From JADCCX01 sp031372765 (GTDB lineage Bacteria > Pseudomonadota > Alphaproteobacteria > Rhizobiales > Beijerinckiaceae), in assembly GCA_031372765.1 (NCBI GenBank), contig JANMLW010000043.1:1-28698 (forward strand): a stretch of 28,698 nt of DNA, given 5' to 3'. This document shows, one piece after another, positions 1 to 7,135 of the stretch. The notes under the pieces are model-generated. The model ran no database searches. It saw only the letters and a program-made list of their open reading frames with translations, and was not told the DNA's origin. Position 1 is the stretch's first letter, and each line of letters starts with the position of its first letter. Both the position numbers and the translations under genes were made by a program.

Positions 1-110
1 GCTGAGCTGGGGTGTCCCCCATCAACACGTTGCCGGTCGACCGCTCGAGCTGGCTGCTGCCGTAGCTGAACGTGTAGTACACGGTGGTGTTGCGGAAGAG
101 GTCACCGGTG
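1..110 (-). other. Probable chimeric contig end (foreign high-GC coding fragment)
   Basis: Read on the minus strand, positions 109 to 1 are open throughout as 36 codons, and about 33 of the 36 third positions are G or C. This is far more biased than any gene in the rest of the window. The peptide contains TGDLFRNTTVYYTFSYG and then SSQLERSTGNVLMGD. I do not recognise its family. On the plus strand, the frame of the TRAP binding protein that follows has a stop at 67-69, so this stretch cannot be the upstream part of that gene. The binding-protein frame becomes sensible from about 112 (K-T-P-D-T-V-L-K). I infer that a fragment from a different, high-GC genome was joined here during library construction or assembly. 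Confidence 0.7.
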
Positions 111-111
111 C

Positions 112-324
112 AAGACGCCTGACACTGTTCTCAAGCGTCAGCTGGAAATCTATGATGAAGTGGTGGCCAAGAAATCTGCCGAGAACCCGCTGTTCAAGGA
201 AATCCTGGAATCACAGATCGCCTTTGCCCGCCGCGCAACGCAGTGGGAGCAGGACACGGTGGTCAACCGTCGCATGGCCTATGACCACTACTTCGGCCCC
301 AAAGGTGTCGCCAAGAAGACCTGA
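112..324 (+). CDS. TRAP transporter substrate-binding protein, C-terminal fragment (DctP/TakP-like)
   Basis: This is the last ~70 residues of a periplasmic solute-binding protein. They include VLKRQLEIYDEV, the NPLFKEILESQ segment and an aromatic tail (AYDHYFG). This helix-rich C-terminus is typical of TRAP extracytoplasmic receptors, in which a VL...-L...V segment is followed by a 'DP.FK.V..S...F' helix. The gene ends with TGA at 322-324, directly upstream of the two TRAP permease genes, and that context supports the call. The 5' part is missing because of the chimeric junction near 110, so signal peptide and ligand residues cannot be seen. The neighbouring permeases are of the 2-oxoacid / mannitol-chloroaromatic type, so a TakP-like receptor is the best guess; the substrate is unknown. 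Confidence 0.75.
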   Translation, partial: KTPDTVLKRQLEIYDEVVAKKSAENPLFKEILESQIAFARRATQWEQDTVVNRRMAYDHYFGPKGVAKKT

Positions 325-343
325 TGGGTCCTGAATCAAACGA

Positions 344-378
344 GGCTTTCGGCGCAGGTTGCCGAAAGCCTTTCTTTT
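344..378 (+). terminator. Intrinsic terminator between TRAP binding protein and permease genes
   Basis: A perfect 10-bp stem (GGCTTTCGGC at 344-353, GCCGAAAGCC at 361-370) with a 7-nt loop is followed by the T-rich tract TTTCTTTT at 371-378. This is a textbook Rho-independent terminator. It begins 20 bases after the binding-protein stop and ends 37 bases before the small permease start. It therefore probably works as a partial terminator or mRNA-stabilising 3' end, giving excess binding protein over permease. Confidence 0.88.
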
Positions 379-414
379 GCGCACTGGCGGCAACGAGATA
401 ATCGGACAAGTCGA

Positions 415-1080
415 ATGACAGTCGAAAAATTTCTGCACACGATTGATGGTATAAGTACATGGGTAGGCAAGGCCGCTGCCTGGCTGATCATCGGTCTCAT
501 GCTGCTGGTCTGCGCCGAAGTGTTCAAACGCTATATCCTGAACATGCCGACAGCCTGGATCTTTGATGCCAGCAACATGTTCTATGGCACGCTGTTCATG
601 CTGTGCGGCGCTTACACGCTGGCCCAGAATGGCCATGTGCGGGGTGATTTTCTCTATAGTTCGTTCCAGCCACGCACGCAGGCCTCGCTGGATCTGGTGC
701 TGTATTTCGTCTTCTTCATTCCTGGTATTCTGGCACTGGTCTATGCTGGCTATTCCTATGCGGGCGATGCCTGGCGCATTGGTGAGCATTCCAATGTCAC
801 GGCCAATGGCCCACCGGTCTATCATTTTAAGACAGTCATCCCCGTCGCAGGCGCTTTTGTGCTGATGCAAGGCATCGCAGAAATCGTCCGTTGCGTTGTC
901 TGTCTCAGAACGGGGGAATGGCCGAGCCGCCTGCATGACGTTTCAGAGATTGACGTGGTCGGCGAGCAACTTTCCAACAGCGAGCATGTGGACGAGGAAT
1001 CCCGCAAGATCGCCATGGAGCGTGCCCAGTCCATCGAGGATGCAGCGCGCCAGCGTGGCCGCGGAGGAGACAGCACATGA
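415..1080 (+). CDS. TRAP transporter small permease subunit (DctQ family)
   Basis: This 221-residue inner-membrane protein has four predicted helices at about residues 17-36, 53-70, 91-112 and 138-158, the usual DctQ topology. The GHVRGDF motif at 73-79 after helix 2 is a hallmark of the family (usually GHVRVD). The PPVYHFKTVIP segment followed by the LMQGIAEIVR helix resembles the mannitol/chloroaromatic and 2-oxoacid branch. A hydrophilic C-terminal tail of about 60 residues is longer than in typical DctQ proteins and may contact the large subunit or lie in the cytoplasm. It bridges binding protein and large permease in secondary, ion-driven uptake of an organic acid. The stop overlaps the next start as ATGA, indicating translational coupling. 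Confidence 0.9.
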   Translation: MTVEKFLHTIDGISTWVGKAAAWLIIGLMLLVCAEVFKRYILNMPTAWIFDASNMFYGTLFMLCGAYTLAQNGHVRGDFLYSSFQPRTQASLDLVLYFVFFIPGILALVYAGYSYAGDAWRIGEHSNVTANGPPVYHFKTVIPVAGAFVLMQGIAEIVRCVVCLRTGEWPSRLHDVSEIDVVGEQLSNSEHVDEESRKIAMERAQSIEDAARQRGRGGDST

Positions 1081-2825
1081 GCGATCCTCAACTCGGCCTT
1101 CTGATGCTCAGTCTGATCGTCATGGCGATCATGCTGGGATTTCCAACTGCTTTCACACTCATGGGTCTTGGCATCATTTTCGGCTTCATCGCTTTTTTTG
1201 ATGCCTCGCAAGCCTGGATCGACAACCGTGTCTTTGACCTGATGGTGCAGCGCACCTATGGGGCCATGACCAACGACGTGCTGATCTCCATCCCGCTGTT
1301 TGTGCTGATGGGCTATGTGATGGAACGGGGCGCGCTGGTAGACAAGATGTTCTATTCCATCCAGCTGGCTTTCCGGAATGTCCCTGCCTCGTTGGCTGTC
1401 GCCTCGTTGGTGGTTTGCACCTTCTGGGGCATTGCCAGCGGGCTGGTCGGGGCGGTCGTGGTGCTGATGGGCGTCATTGCCTTCAATCCCATGCTGCGGG
1501 CAGGTTACGATGTGCGGCTCGCTGCCGGCGTTATCACAGCTGGCGGCACACTGGGCATTCTCATCCCGCCATCGGTTATGATCATTGTCTATGCTGCCGT
1601 TGCCGGACAATCAGTCGTCAAGCTCTATGCCGCTGCCATGTTCCCAGGCTTTTTTCTGGCATTTCTCTATCTGATCTACATCATTGGCTGGGCGCTCATT
1701 AATCCCAAAATTGCGCCAAGACTGCCCGAGGAACAAAGGGTTGTGCCGGTCAATGACTGGGTCAGGGCGTTTCAGGGCGCTTACGGGAGCAATGTTTTCT
1801 CCGGAGCCCTCAAGGCGCTTGTCTCACCGGCGAAAGCGCGGGCGATTACTGGAGAACAAGGTCCGCTGGGCTTGCGCGCCCTCATCAAGATGCTGGCGTT
1901 CATGCTCGTTCCCTTGATTATTGTTGCCGCCACATTGGCGACTGCCTGGTGGTATGTGGTCATCCACCAGCAAGCGGCGGCCCTTGAGGTGTTCGAGGGC
2001 GTCCAGCAGCTTGGGTCGGCTCCCGTTTCGACAGAGCTTACACCGGCTGAAAAGGGGCCGCCACAGGGGTTTCTCATCGGTTTTGGTATTGTCGCCACAC
2101 TGATGACCATCGTGATGATCCGCTACTACATGCGCATGACGGCGGAGCGGTTCGAGGTCATCCGTCTGTTGACCACCTCCATAGCGCCTTTGGGATTGCT
2201 GACGGCCATAGTGCTGGCTGTGATCCTTTTCGGTATCACGACGGCTACGGAATCCGCTGCTGTGGGTGCCGCGGGCGCATTCCTGCTGGCACTGCAAGCT
2301 GGCACGCTCGACTGGAAGCGTACCAAGGAAGCGGTGTTCCTGACTGCCAAGACCACCTCGATGGTCTGCTGGCTTTTCGTTGGTTCCGCCATCTTCTCGG
2401 GGGTGTTTGCACTTCTAGGTGGTCAGGCCCTCATCGAGCGCTGGGTGCTATCCATGGATCTGTCGCCGCTCCAGTTCATGATCCTGTCACAAGCCCTGAT
2501 TTTCGTCTTGGGCTGGCCGCTGGAATGGACCGAGATCATAGTGATTTTCGTGCCTATCTTCCTGCCCCTGCTCAAGCACTTCAGCATCGATCCCATTCTC
2601 TGGGGTGTGCTGGTGTTCGTCAACCTTCAGGCGGCATTCCTGTCGCCGCCGGTGGCGATGTCGGCCTTCTATCTCAAGGGGGTGGCGCCCAAACACGTGA
2701 CCCTGAACCAAATCTTTGCGGGTATGATGCCCTACATGCTCATCGTCATCCTGTGCATGGTGTTCATGTACATCTGGCCCGGTCTGACGCTATGGCTGCC
2801 TAACTTCCTCTATGGCGCGGGGTGA
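1077..2825 (+). CDS. TRAP transporter large permease subunit (DctM family)
   Basis: This 582-residue polytopic membrane protein forms the transport channel of the TRAP system and couples solute uptake to an ion gradient. Family features include the early ISIPLFVLMGYVMERG segment, the AGGTLGILIPPSVMIIVYA segment around residues 157-176, and repeated hydrophobic hairpins. It is longer than a standard DctM (about 430 residues) because of a roughly 150-residue insertion in the middle that contains extra helices and a hydrophilic loop. This is typical of the mannitol/chloroaromatic (COG4664-like) branch. The start at 1077 is supported by a strong GGAGGA Shine-Dalgarno at 1065-1070 and by ATGA overlap with the small subunit. 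It ends convergently with soxX, 37 bp away, and I see no terminator between them. Confidence 0.92.
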   Translation: MSDPQLGLLMLSLIVMAIMLGFPTAFTLMGLGIIFGFIAFFDASQAWIDNRVFDLMVQRTYGAMTNDVLISIPLFVLMGYVMERGALVDKMFYSIQLAFRNVPASLAVASLVVCTFWGIASGLVGAVVVLMGVIAFNPMLRAGYDVRLAAGVITAGGTLGILIPPSVMIIVYAAVAGQSVVKLYAAAMFPGFFLAFLYLIYIIGWALINPKIAPRLPEEQRVVPVNDWVRAFQGAYGSNVFSGALKALVSPAKARAITGEQGPLGLRALIKMLAFMLVPLIIVAATLATAWWYVVIHQQAAALEVFEGVQQLGSAPVSTELTPAEKGPPQGFLIGFGIVATLMTIVMIRYYMRMTAERFEVIRLLTTSIAPLGLLTAIVLAVILFGITTATESAAVGAAGAFLLALQAGTLDWKRTKEAVFLTAKTTSMVCWLFVGSAIFSGVFALLGGQALIERWVLSMDLSPLQFMILSQALIFVLGWPLEWTEIIVIFVPIFLPLLKHFSIDPILWGVLVFVNLQAAFLSPPVAMSAFYLKGVAPKHVTLNQIFAGMMPYMLIVILCMVFMYIWPGLTLWLPNFLYGAG

Positions 2826-2862
2826 CGCGTGGGCGTTTCTATGCCTGGAGTAGTGCTGAAAC

Positions 2863-3477
2863 CTATTTGTTGACCGGGCTTTCGGGGTCAAACAGGTAAG
2901 CCACTACATCCTTGATCTGCTGTTCGCTCAAGAACTTGGTGTGCCCGAAACGAGGCATGGTTGAACAGGCCTGCACCGATTGGGCATTGTAAATCTTGGC
3001 ATAAGCGCTCTTCGCCTCGGCAGCGTCATACTTGCGGTCTTTGCCATAGCCATTCAGGCTGGGGCCAAGATTGCCAAAGCTCAACTCTGCCTTCGACAGC
3101 TGATGGCAGGCATAGCAATTACCGCCCTGCATCGTTCCTGGCGCATCCGAAAACTGCCCCCCCGTGCCGCGCTGGGCAACAGTGCGTCCGGCTTTCCAGT
3201 CGCCCATAAACGTACCGTCTGCGGGAAAGATAACCGAGGCTTTTTCGCGCGCGACAATCTTGTCGAAATCTGCTGACAATGGCTCGTTCTTCGTCTCGGA
3301 GCAGATTTTCTGTGTCTCGTCCTGGACAACCTTCGCCTGCCATTCGGGGGAGGTCTTGGCAAACATCTGCCTGAACAGGGCATCCGCCCTGGAGGGATCG
3401 ACAGCGGGTGCAGGTTGCTGTGCATAAGCAAGCGACGGCATCAGAAGAGTAGCGATGACCAGAATGGTTTTCTTCAT
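2863..3477 (-). CDS. soxX: Sulfur-oxidising cytochrome c SoxX (long, type II form)
   Basis: SoxX is the monohaem partner of SoxA. The SoxAX complex oxidatively attaches thiosulfate to the SoxY cysteine in the periplasm. I chose the start at 3477 (MKKTILVIATLL, Sec signal, cleavage after AYA near 19) because AGGACAGGG precedes it; an upstream in-frame start at 3510 would overlap soxA and has no signal logic. The haem motif is C121-Y-A-C124-H125. Family landmarks follow: NLGPSLNGYG at 136-145 and the probable Met ligand M174 in STMPRFG. At 204 residues it is much longer than the SoxX of Rhodovulum or Paracoccus. The extra N-terminal ~90 residues, with a lone Cys59, match what is known of type II SoxAX (Starkeya novella). 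It follows soxA by 10 bp. Confidence 0.93.
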   Translation of the reverse strand: MKKTILVIATLLMPSLAYAQQPAPAVDPSRADALFRQMFAKTSPEWQAKVVQDETQKICSETKNEPLSADFDKIVAREKASVIFPADGTFMGDWKAGRTVAQRGTGGQFSDAPGTMQGGNCYACHQLSKAELSFGNLGPSLNGYGKDRKYDAAEAKSAYAKIYNAQSVQACSTMPRFGHTKFLSEQQIKDVVAYLFDPESPVNK

Positions 3478-3487
3478 GGCCCTGTCC

Positions 3488-4318
3488 TCAGCGCTTGATC
3501 GATGGAACATTGATTTCGCCTCCGGCTGCCATTGTCACCATATAGGCTGAAAGAGCCGTGAGGCCTTCTGACGCGTATTCCGGCGCAGGATGACGCTGTT
3601 GACGGTAGCAGTCCCACAAGCGGTGCTGCATGGTGCGGGTCTGACTCTGGCTGACGCGGTACGTCGGCCAGCCGCCCATGGTTTCCTGCGCCTGTTTGCC
3701 AGGCTTGGAGAGATCAGGCAGGCCTTGCAGGCGGATGCGCTTGCCTTCGACGGCGTGACACGTGGCACAAGCAAAATCCATCTGGCCGCCACGGCGGTTG
3801 AACAGTGCTTCCCCGAGCTGAATCGTCTCTCGCTCCATAGGGTGCTTTGTCTGCGGATCGTATTTCATGCCATTGGATTTGTTGCCGATGAAGGCCACAA
3901 GACCTTCCATGTCGGATTCCCGTCCGGGACCGCCAAAGCGACGGGCAATGACATCTTTTGTGTCGAGTCCCTGAATGCCGGTCATGCAATGCAGCAGGCG
4001 CTGTTCAAGATCCATCACCTTGTTTGTGTCGGCAAAGTAGCGGGGCAAACGGGCAAATGCGCCCTCCAGCTTTCCGGCTCCCTCGCCCAGATCGCAGGCC
4101 TCAAGGCTGACGTTCTTCTCGCCGCGCTTCAGAGCCCACAATTGCTCACCACGGTCCACTGCCAGATAGCCGGGGTTGGCCATCGGGTCATTGATCATCG
4201 CACGGTAGCGTTCGATTTCCTTTTCGCTGTCATCGGCTGGCTGCGCCATGCCCTGTCCTGTCATGATCAGCATGGCTGTGGCTACAAAGGCAAAATGCCA
4301 GCTTCTTGTGTGTTTCAT
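3488..4318 (-). CDS. soxA: Sulfur-oxidising cytochrome c SoxA, monohaem form
   Basis: This is the catalytic subunit of SoxAX, which forms the thiosulfate-SoxY conjugate. The start is ATG 4318 (MKHTRSW, Sec signal ending near AMA 25). A strong GGGGAGAG ribosome-binding site lies 6-7 bases upstream; an in-frame TTG at 4321 is one codon further out. The only haem motif is C184-A-T-C187-H188. The active-site cysteine thiolate haem ligand sits in RLWDC237YRQQR, the classic SoxA signature. The N-terminal haem site of dihaem SoxA proteins is lost: the region reads LEACDLGEG, leaving C75 and C111 as a possible disulfide. The 276-residue protein is therefore a monohaem type II SoxA, consistent with its long SoxX partner. 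It is transcribed divergently from soxY. Confidence 0.94.
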   Translation of the reverse strand: MKHTRSWHFAFVATAMLIMTGQGMAQPADDSEKEIERYRAMINDPMANPGYLAVDRGEQLWALKRGEKNVSLEACDLGEGAGKLEGAFARLPRYFADTNKVMDLEQRLLHCMTGIQGLDTKDVIARRFGGPGRESDMEGLVAFIGNKSNGMKYDPQTKHPMERETIQLGEALFNRRGGQMDFACATCHAVEGKRIRLQGLPDLSKPGKQAQETMGGWPTYRVSQSQTRTMQHRLWDCYRQQRHPAPEYASEGLTALSAYMVTMAAGGEINVPSIKR

Positions 4319-4400
4319 CAAACACTCTCCCCGACCGTTGCGGTTTGTTCCGCAGAGACTTATTGTTCTCTTGCTGTCATCCGGATGTCCTTGAAATTGA

Positions 4401-4429
4401 TTGACATTCGTAAAACATAATATGAGAAT
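4401..4429 (+). promoter_or_regulatory. Candidate soxY promoter overlapped by an imperfect dyad operator
   Basis: The 191-bp divergent soxA-soxY spacer has an AT-rich core in an otherwise GC-rich island. It contains a perfect -35 TTGACA at 4401-4406, a 17-bp spacer and a weaker -10 GAGAAT at 4424-4429, oriented toward soxY. Superimposed on it is an imperfect 12+12 dyad at 4406-4429, with ATTC at 4406-4409 mirrored by GAAT at 4426-4429 and 8 of 12 positions symmetric. Sulfur-responsive ArsR-family repressors (SoxR, SqrR, BigR) bind AT-rich dyads of about this size over promoters, so this is a plausible operator. No such repressor gene lies in the window, and both promoter and operator are inferred by eye. 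Confidence 0.45.
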
Positions 4430-4509
4430 ATAGTCAGATCACCACAAACCGGAGCCTTCCGTCAAGGACTGCCCGCATGTGAAGCAAAAATGTTTCTGGG
4501 AGAGAGACA

Positions 4510-4974
4510 ATGAGAATGTCCCGCCACGGAGTGTCCCGGCGACAGGCGATGATCGGCGCGACTGCTACGGCGTTTGCCGCCATGCTTGCGCCCCGCATGA
4601 GCGTCGCCAGCGAGGCCACAGTGGCAGAGGAAATAAAGAAGCTCTACAGCGACAGAAAAATGCTGGATGGCAAGATCAAACTTGATCTGCCCCAGATCGC
4701 TGAAAATGGTCTTGTGGTGCCCGTGAACATCGAGGTCGATAGCCCGATGACCGAAGCCGATCATGTCAAAACGGTGCATATCTTTGCCGATGGCAACCCG
4801 CTGCCGGGCATCGTTTCCTACACATTCTCGCCTGCTTGCGGCAAGGCGGCGGCTGCCACGCGCATGCGTCTGGCCCAGACACAGAACATAATCTGCATCG
4901 CCGAGATGTCGAACGGCACGCTTCATATGGCAAAAGCCGAGGTCAAGGTGACCATCGGCGGTTGCGGCGGCTGA
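4510..4974 (+). CDS. soxY: Thiosulfate carrier subunit SoxY
   Basis: SoxY carries every sulfur intermediate of the Sox cycle covalently on a C-terminal cysteine. The protein has 154 residues and ends in the diagnostic GGCGG motif, with carrier Cys152. The N-terminus has a twin-arginine signal (SRRQAMIGATATAFAAML), so it is exported folded, probably with SoxZ as passenger. The core matches the SoxY immunoglobulin-like domain, including the VPVNIEVDSPM and ADGNPLP segments. The start at 4510 follows GGGAGAGAGA directly. It opens the rightward sox operon, 21 bp before soxZ, and is divergent from soxA. Confidence 0.97.
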   Translation: MRMSRHGVSRRQAMIGATATAFAAMLAPRMSVASEATVAEEIKKLYSDRKMLDGKIKLDLPQIAENGLVVPVNIEVDSPMTEADHVKTVHIFADGNPLPGIVSYTFSPACGKAAAATRMRLAQTQNIICIAEMSNGTLHMAKAEVKVTIGGCGG

Positions 4975-4995
4975 GCGGAAACCGGGAGAAAAAGC

Positions 4996-5325
4996 ATGAG
5001 CATCAAACCAACCCCGCGCGTCCGCGTCCCGGCCAATGCCAAAGCGGGCGAGATCATCGAGATCAAGACACTGATCAGCCACGAGATGGAATCCGGCCAG
5101 CGCAAGGATGCCGCCGGAGCAACCATCCCACGCAGGATCATCAGCAAGATGACAGCTGCCTTTGACGGCAAGGTTGTCTTCGAGGCAAACTGGCATCCTG
5201 CCATTTCTGCCAACCCCTACCAGTCATTTTTCTACAAGGCAGCGACGAGTGGCGAATTCACCTTCACCTGGAAGGATGATGACGGCTCCGAATACGTGTC
5301 AAAGAACAAACTGACAGTAGCTTGA
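4996..5325 (+). CDS. soxZ: Sulfur-oxidation carrier partner SoxZ
   Basis: SoxZ is the 109-residue partner of SoxY. It has no signal peptide, as expected, because it is co-exported with SoxY by the Tat system. Family motifs are visible: the N-terminal PTPRVRVPANAKAGEIIEIKT strand pair, the LISHEMESGQRKD segment, and FYKAATSGEFTFTWKDDDG near the C-terminus. The SoxYZ heterodimer positions the SoxY cysteine arm in the active sites of SoxAX, SoxB and SoxCD. GGGAGA at 4984-4989 provides the ribosome-binding site. A 96-bp gap to soxB follows. Confidence 0.97.
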   Translation: MSIKPTPRVRVPANAKAGEIIEIKTLISHEMESGQRKDAAGATIPRRIISKMTAAFDGKVVFEANWHPAISANPYQSFFYKAATSGEFTFTWKDDDGSEYVSKNKLTVA

Positions 5326-5421
5326 TGAGAGCATCCGGCAGTTATCCGGGCAGTATTTCTTGAGATGTCTGTTCTTGAATAAGAATGCTGCAAGGCAATT
5401 GCGGTGCACAGGGAAGAAACC

Positions 5422-7119
5422 ATGATCAGCCGCAGGGATTTTCTGCAGGCGGCTTCGGCTGCCGCATCAATTGTTGCTGCCTCCGGGCTCGGGCCATTGG
5501 GCCGTGTCGCGGCGCAGCAGCGCCTGACGCAGCAGGATATCCTGCGCTTCGAGCCGAAGGGCAATGTCACGCTGCTGCATGTCGCTGACATCCATGCCCA
5601 GCTTGTGCCGATGTACTATCGTGAGCCCTCAATCAATCTGGGCGTGGGTGAATCGAAGGGGCTGGTCCCCCACATCACGGGTACAGATTTCCTGAAGACT
5701 TACAATATCCCCGCGGGCTCGCCCATGGCCTATGCCCTTTCGAGCGAAGACTTTGCCGCGCTGGCCAGGAACTATGGACGCATGGGCGGGCTGGACCGGA
5801 TGGCCACGGTTATCAAATCCATCCGGGCCGAGCGTGGCGACGAGCGCTGCCTGCTGCTGGATTGCGGCGACACCTGGACCAATTCCTGGGGAGCGCTCCA
5901 GACCAAGGCACAGGACATCGTGGAGTGCATGAATCTCCTCAAGCCCGATGCCATGACCGGACACTGGGAGTTCACGCTTGGGGCGGAGCGCGTCAAGGAG
6001 ATCACCGATAAACTGGCTTTTCCTTTCCTGGCGCAGAACATGCGGGACACGGAGTTCGAGGATAAGGTCTTTGAGCCGCGCAAGATGTTCACAAAAGGCG
6101 GCGTCAAGGTAGCGGTCATTGGTCAGGCCTATCCTTACACGGCCATTGCCAACCCGCGGTGGATGTTCCCCACATGGGCTTATGGCATCCGCGAAGAGGA
6201 AATGCAGAAGCAGGTTGATGAGGCACGCGCCGAGGGAGCCAACCTTGTGGTGCTGATGTCACACAACGGCTTTGATATTGACCGCAAGATGGCTGGCCGT
6301 GTCAGAGGGATCGACGTCATCCTGACGTCCCATACCCATGATGCCTTGCCCGAGCCGGTGACAGTGGGCAAAACACTGCTGATTGCCACCGGATCCCATG
6401 GCAAGTTTATATCGCGGCTTGATCTTGATGTGCAGGGCAATGCGGTCAAAGGCTTCAGCTACAAGCTCATCCCGCTGTTTTCCGATGCGATTGCGTCTGA
6501 TTCCGAGATGGCGACGCTGATCAGCAAACACCGCGCACCTTTCGAAAAGGACCTGGGCCGTGTCTTGGGCAAGACTGACGGCACGCTCTATCGCCGTGGC
6601 AATTTCCAGGGTTCGCTGGACGATGTGTTCTGCGATGCGATGCTTGAGACGCGGGACGCCGAAATCGCGCTGTCGCCCGGTGTACGCTGGGGCACCAGCC
6701 TGCTGCCGGATCAGGCGATCACCTTCGAGGACATCACCAATGGCTGTGCCATTAGCTATCCCAATTGCTACAGACTCAACATGACCGGCGCACGTATCAA
6801 GGAAGTGCTGGAGGATGTGGCGGACAATATCTTCAATCCTGACCCTTATTTGCAGGGTGGGGGTGATATGGTGCGTGTGGGCGGCATGGGGTTCAGCATT
6901 GATATCGGCAAACCTGTGGGCCGACGCGTATCAGACATGACACAGTTGAAGACCGGCAAAGCGATTGAGGCATCACGGGAATATGTGGTTGCGGGCTGGG
7001 CCTCCATCAATGAAGGGACGCAAGGTCCCCCGATATGGGATGTGGTCACGCAATATCTGACCGCGAAGAAAACCATTTCGCCCCGCCCGCTTGATGCCGT
7101 GAAGATCAGCGGTATCTGA
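5422..7119 (+). CDS. soxB: Sulfate thiol esterase SoxB
   Basis: SoxB hydrolyses the terminal sulfone from SoxY-bound thiosulfonate, releasing sulfate, using a di-manganese metallophosphatase-type centre. I chose ATG 5422 (MISRRDFLQAAS, a Tat signal) over the upstream in-frame GTG at 5404 because GGAAGA sits just before 5422 and the twin arginines then lie at the N-terminus. Metal-ligand motifs in order (numbering from 5422) are D56-x-H58 in VADIHAQ, D150 in CGDTW, the SoxB signature GHWEFTLG at 180-187, H281 in SHNG, and H304-x-H306 in SHTHD. The family usually has GHWEFTYG, so the Tyr-to-Leu change is notable. The 565-residue length is normal. soxC starts 16 bp downstream. Confidence 0.97.
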   Translation: MISRRDFLQAASAAASIVAASGLGPLGRVAAQQRLTQQDILRFEPKGNVTLLHVADIHAQLVPMYYREPSINLGVGESKGLVPHITGTDFLKTYNIPAGSPMAYALSSEDFAALARNYGRMGGLDRMATVIKSIRAERGDERCLLLDCGDTWTNSWGALQTKAQDIVECMNLLKPDAMTGHWEFTLGAERVKEITDKLAFPFLAQNMRDTEFEDKVFEPRKMFTKGGVKVAVIGQAYPYTAIANPRWMFPTWAYGIREEEMQKQVDEARAEGANLVVLMSHNGFDIDRKMAGRVRGIDVILTSHTHDALPEPVTVGKTLLIATGSHGKFISRLDLDVQGNAVKGFSYKLIPLFSDAIASDSEMATLISKHRAPFEKDLGRVLGKTDGTLYRRGNFQGSLDDVFCDAMLETRDAEIALSPGVRWGTSLLPDQAITFEDITNGCAISYPNCYRLNMTGARIKEVLEDVADNIFNPDPYLQGGGDMVRVGGMGFSIDIGKPVGRRVSDMTQLKTGKAIEASREYVVAGWASINEGTQGPPIWDVVTQYLTAKKTISPRPLDAVKISGI

Positions 7120-7135
7120 GCTTTCAGGAGTCCTC

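Noticed and set aside
211..936. A 241-codon open frame on the minus strand opposite the TRAP genes
   Set aside because: It is antisense to the binding-protein tail and the clearly recognisable small permease, has no family features, and its composition is that expected from the reverse of a GC-rich gene.
3590..4420. A 276-codon open frame on the plus strand opposite soxA
   Set aside because: SoxA on the other strand has its haem motif, the catalytic cysteine and a strong ribosome-binding site. The plus-strand frame has no recognisable domain.
5326..5421. TTCTT-GAAT-AAGAA hairpin-like sequence before soxB
   Set aside because: It is only a 5-bp A-T stem and no promoter pair is convincing. It was not strong enough to list as a feature.
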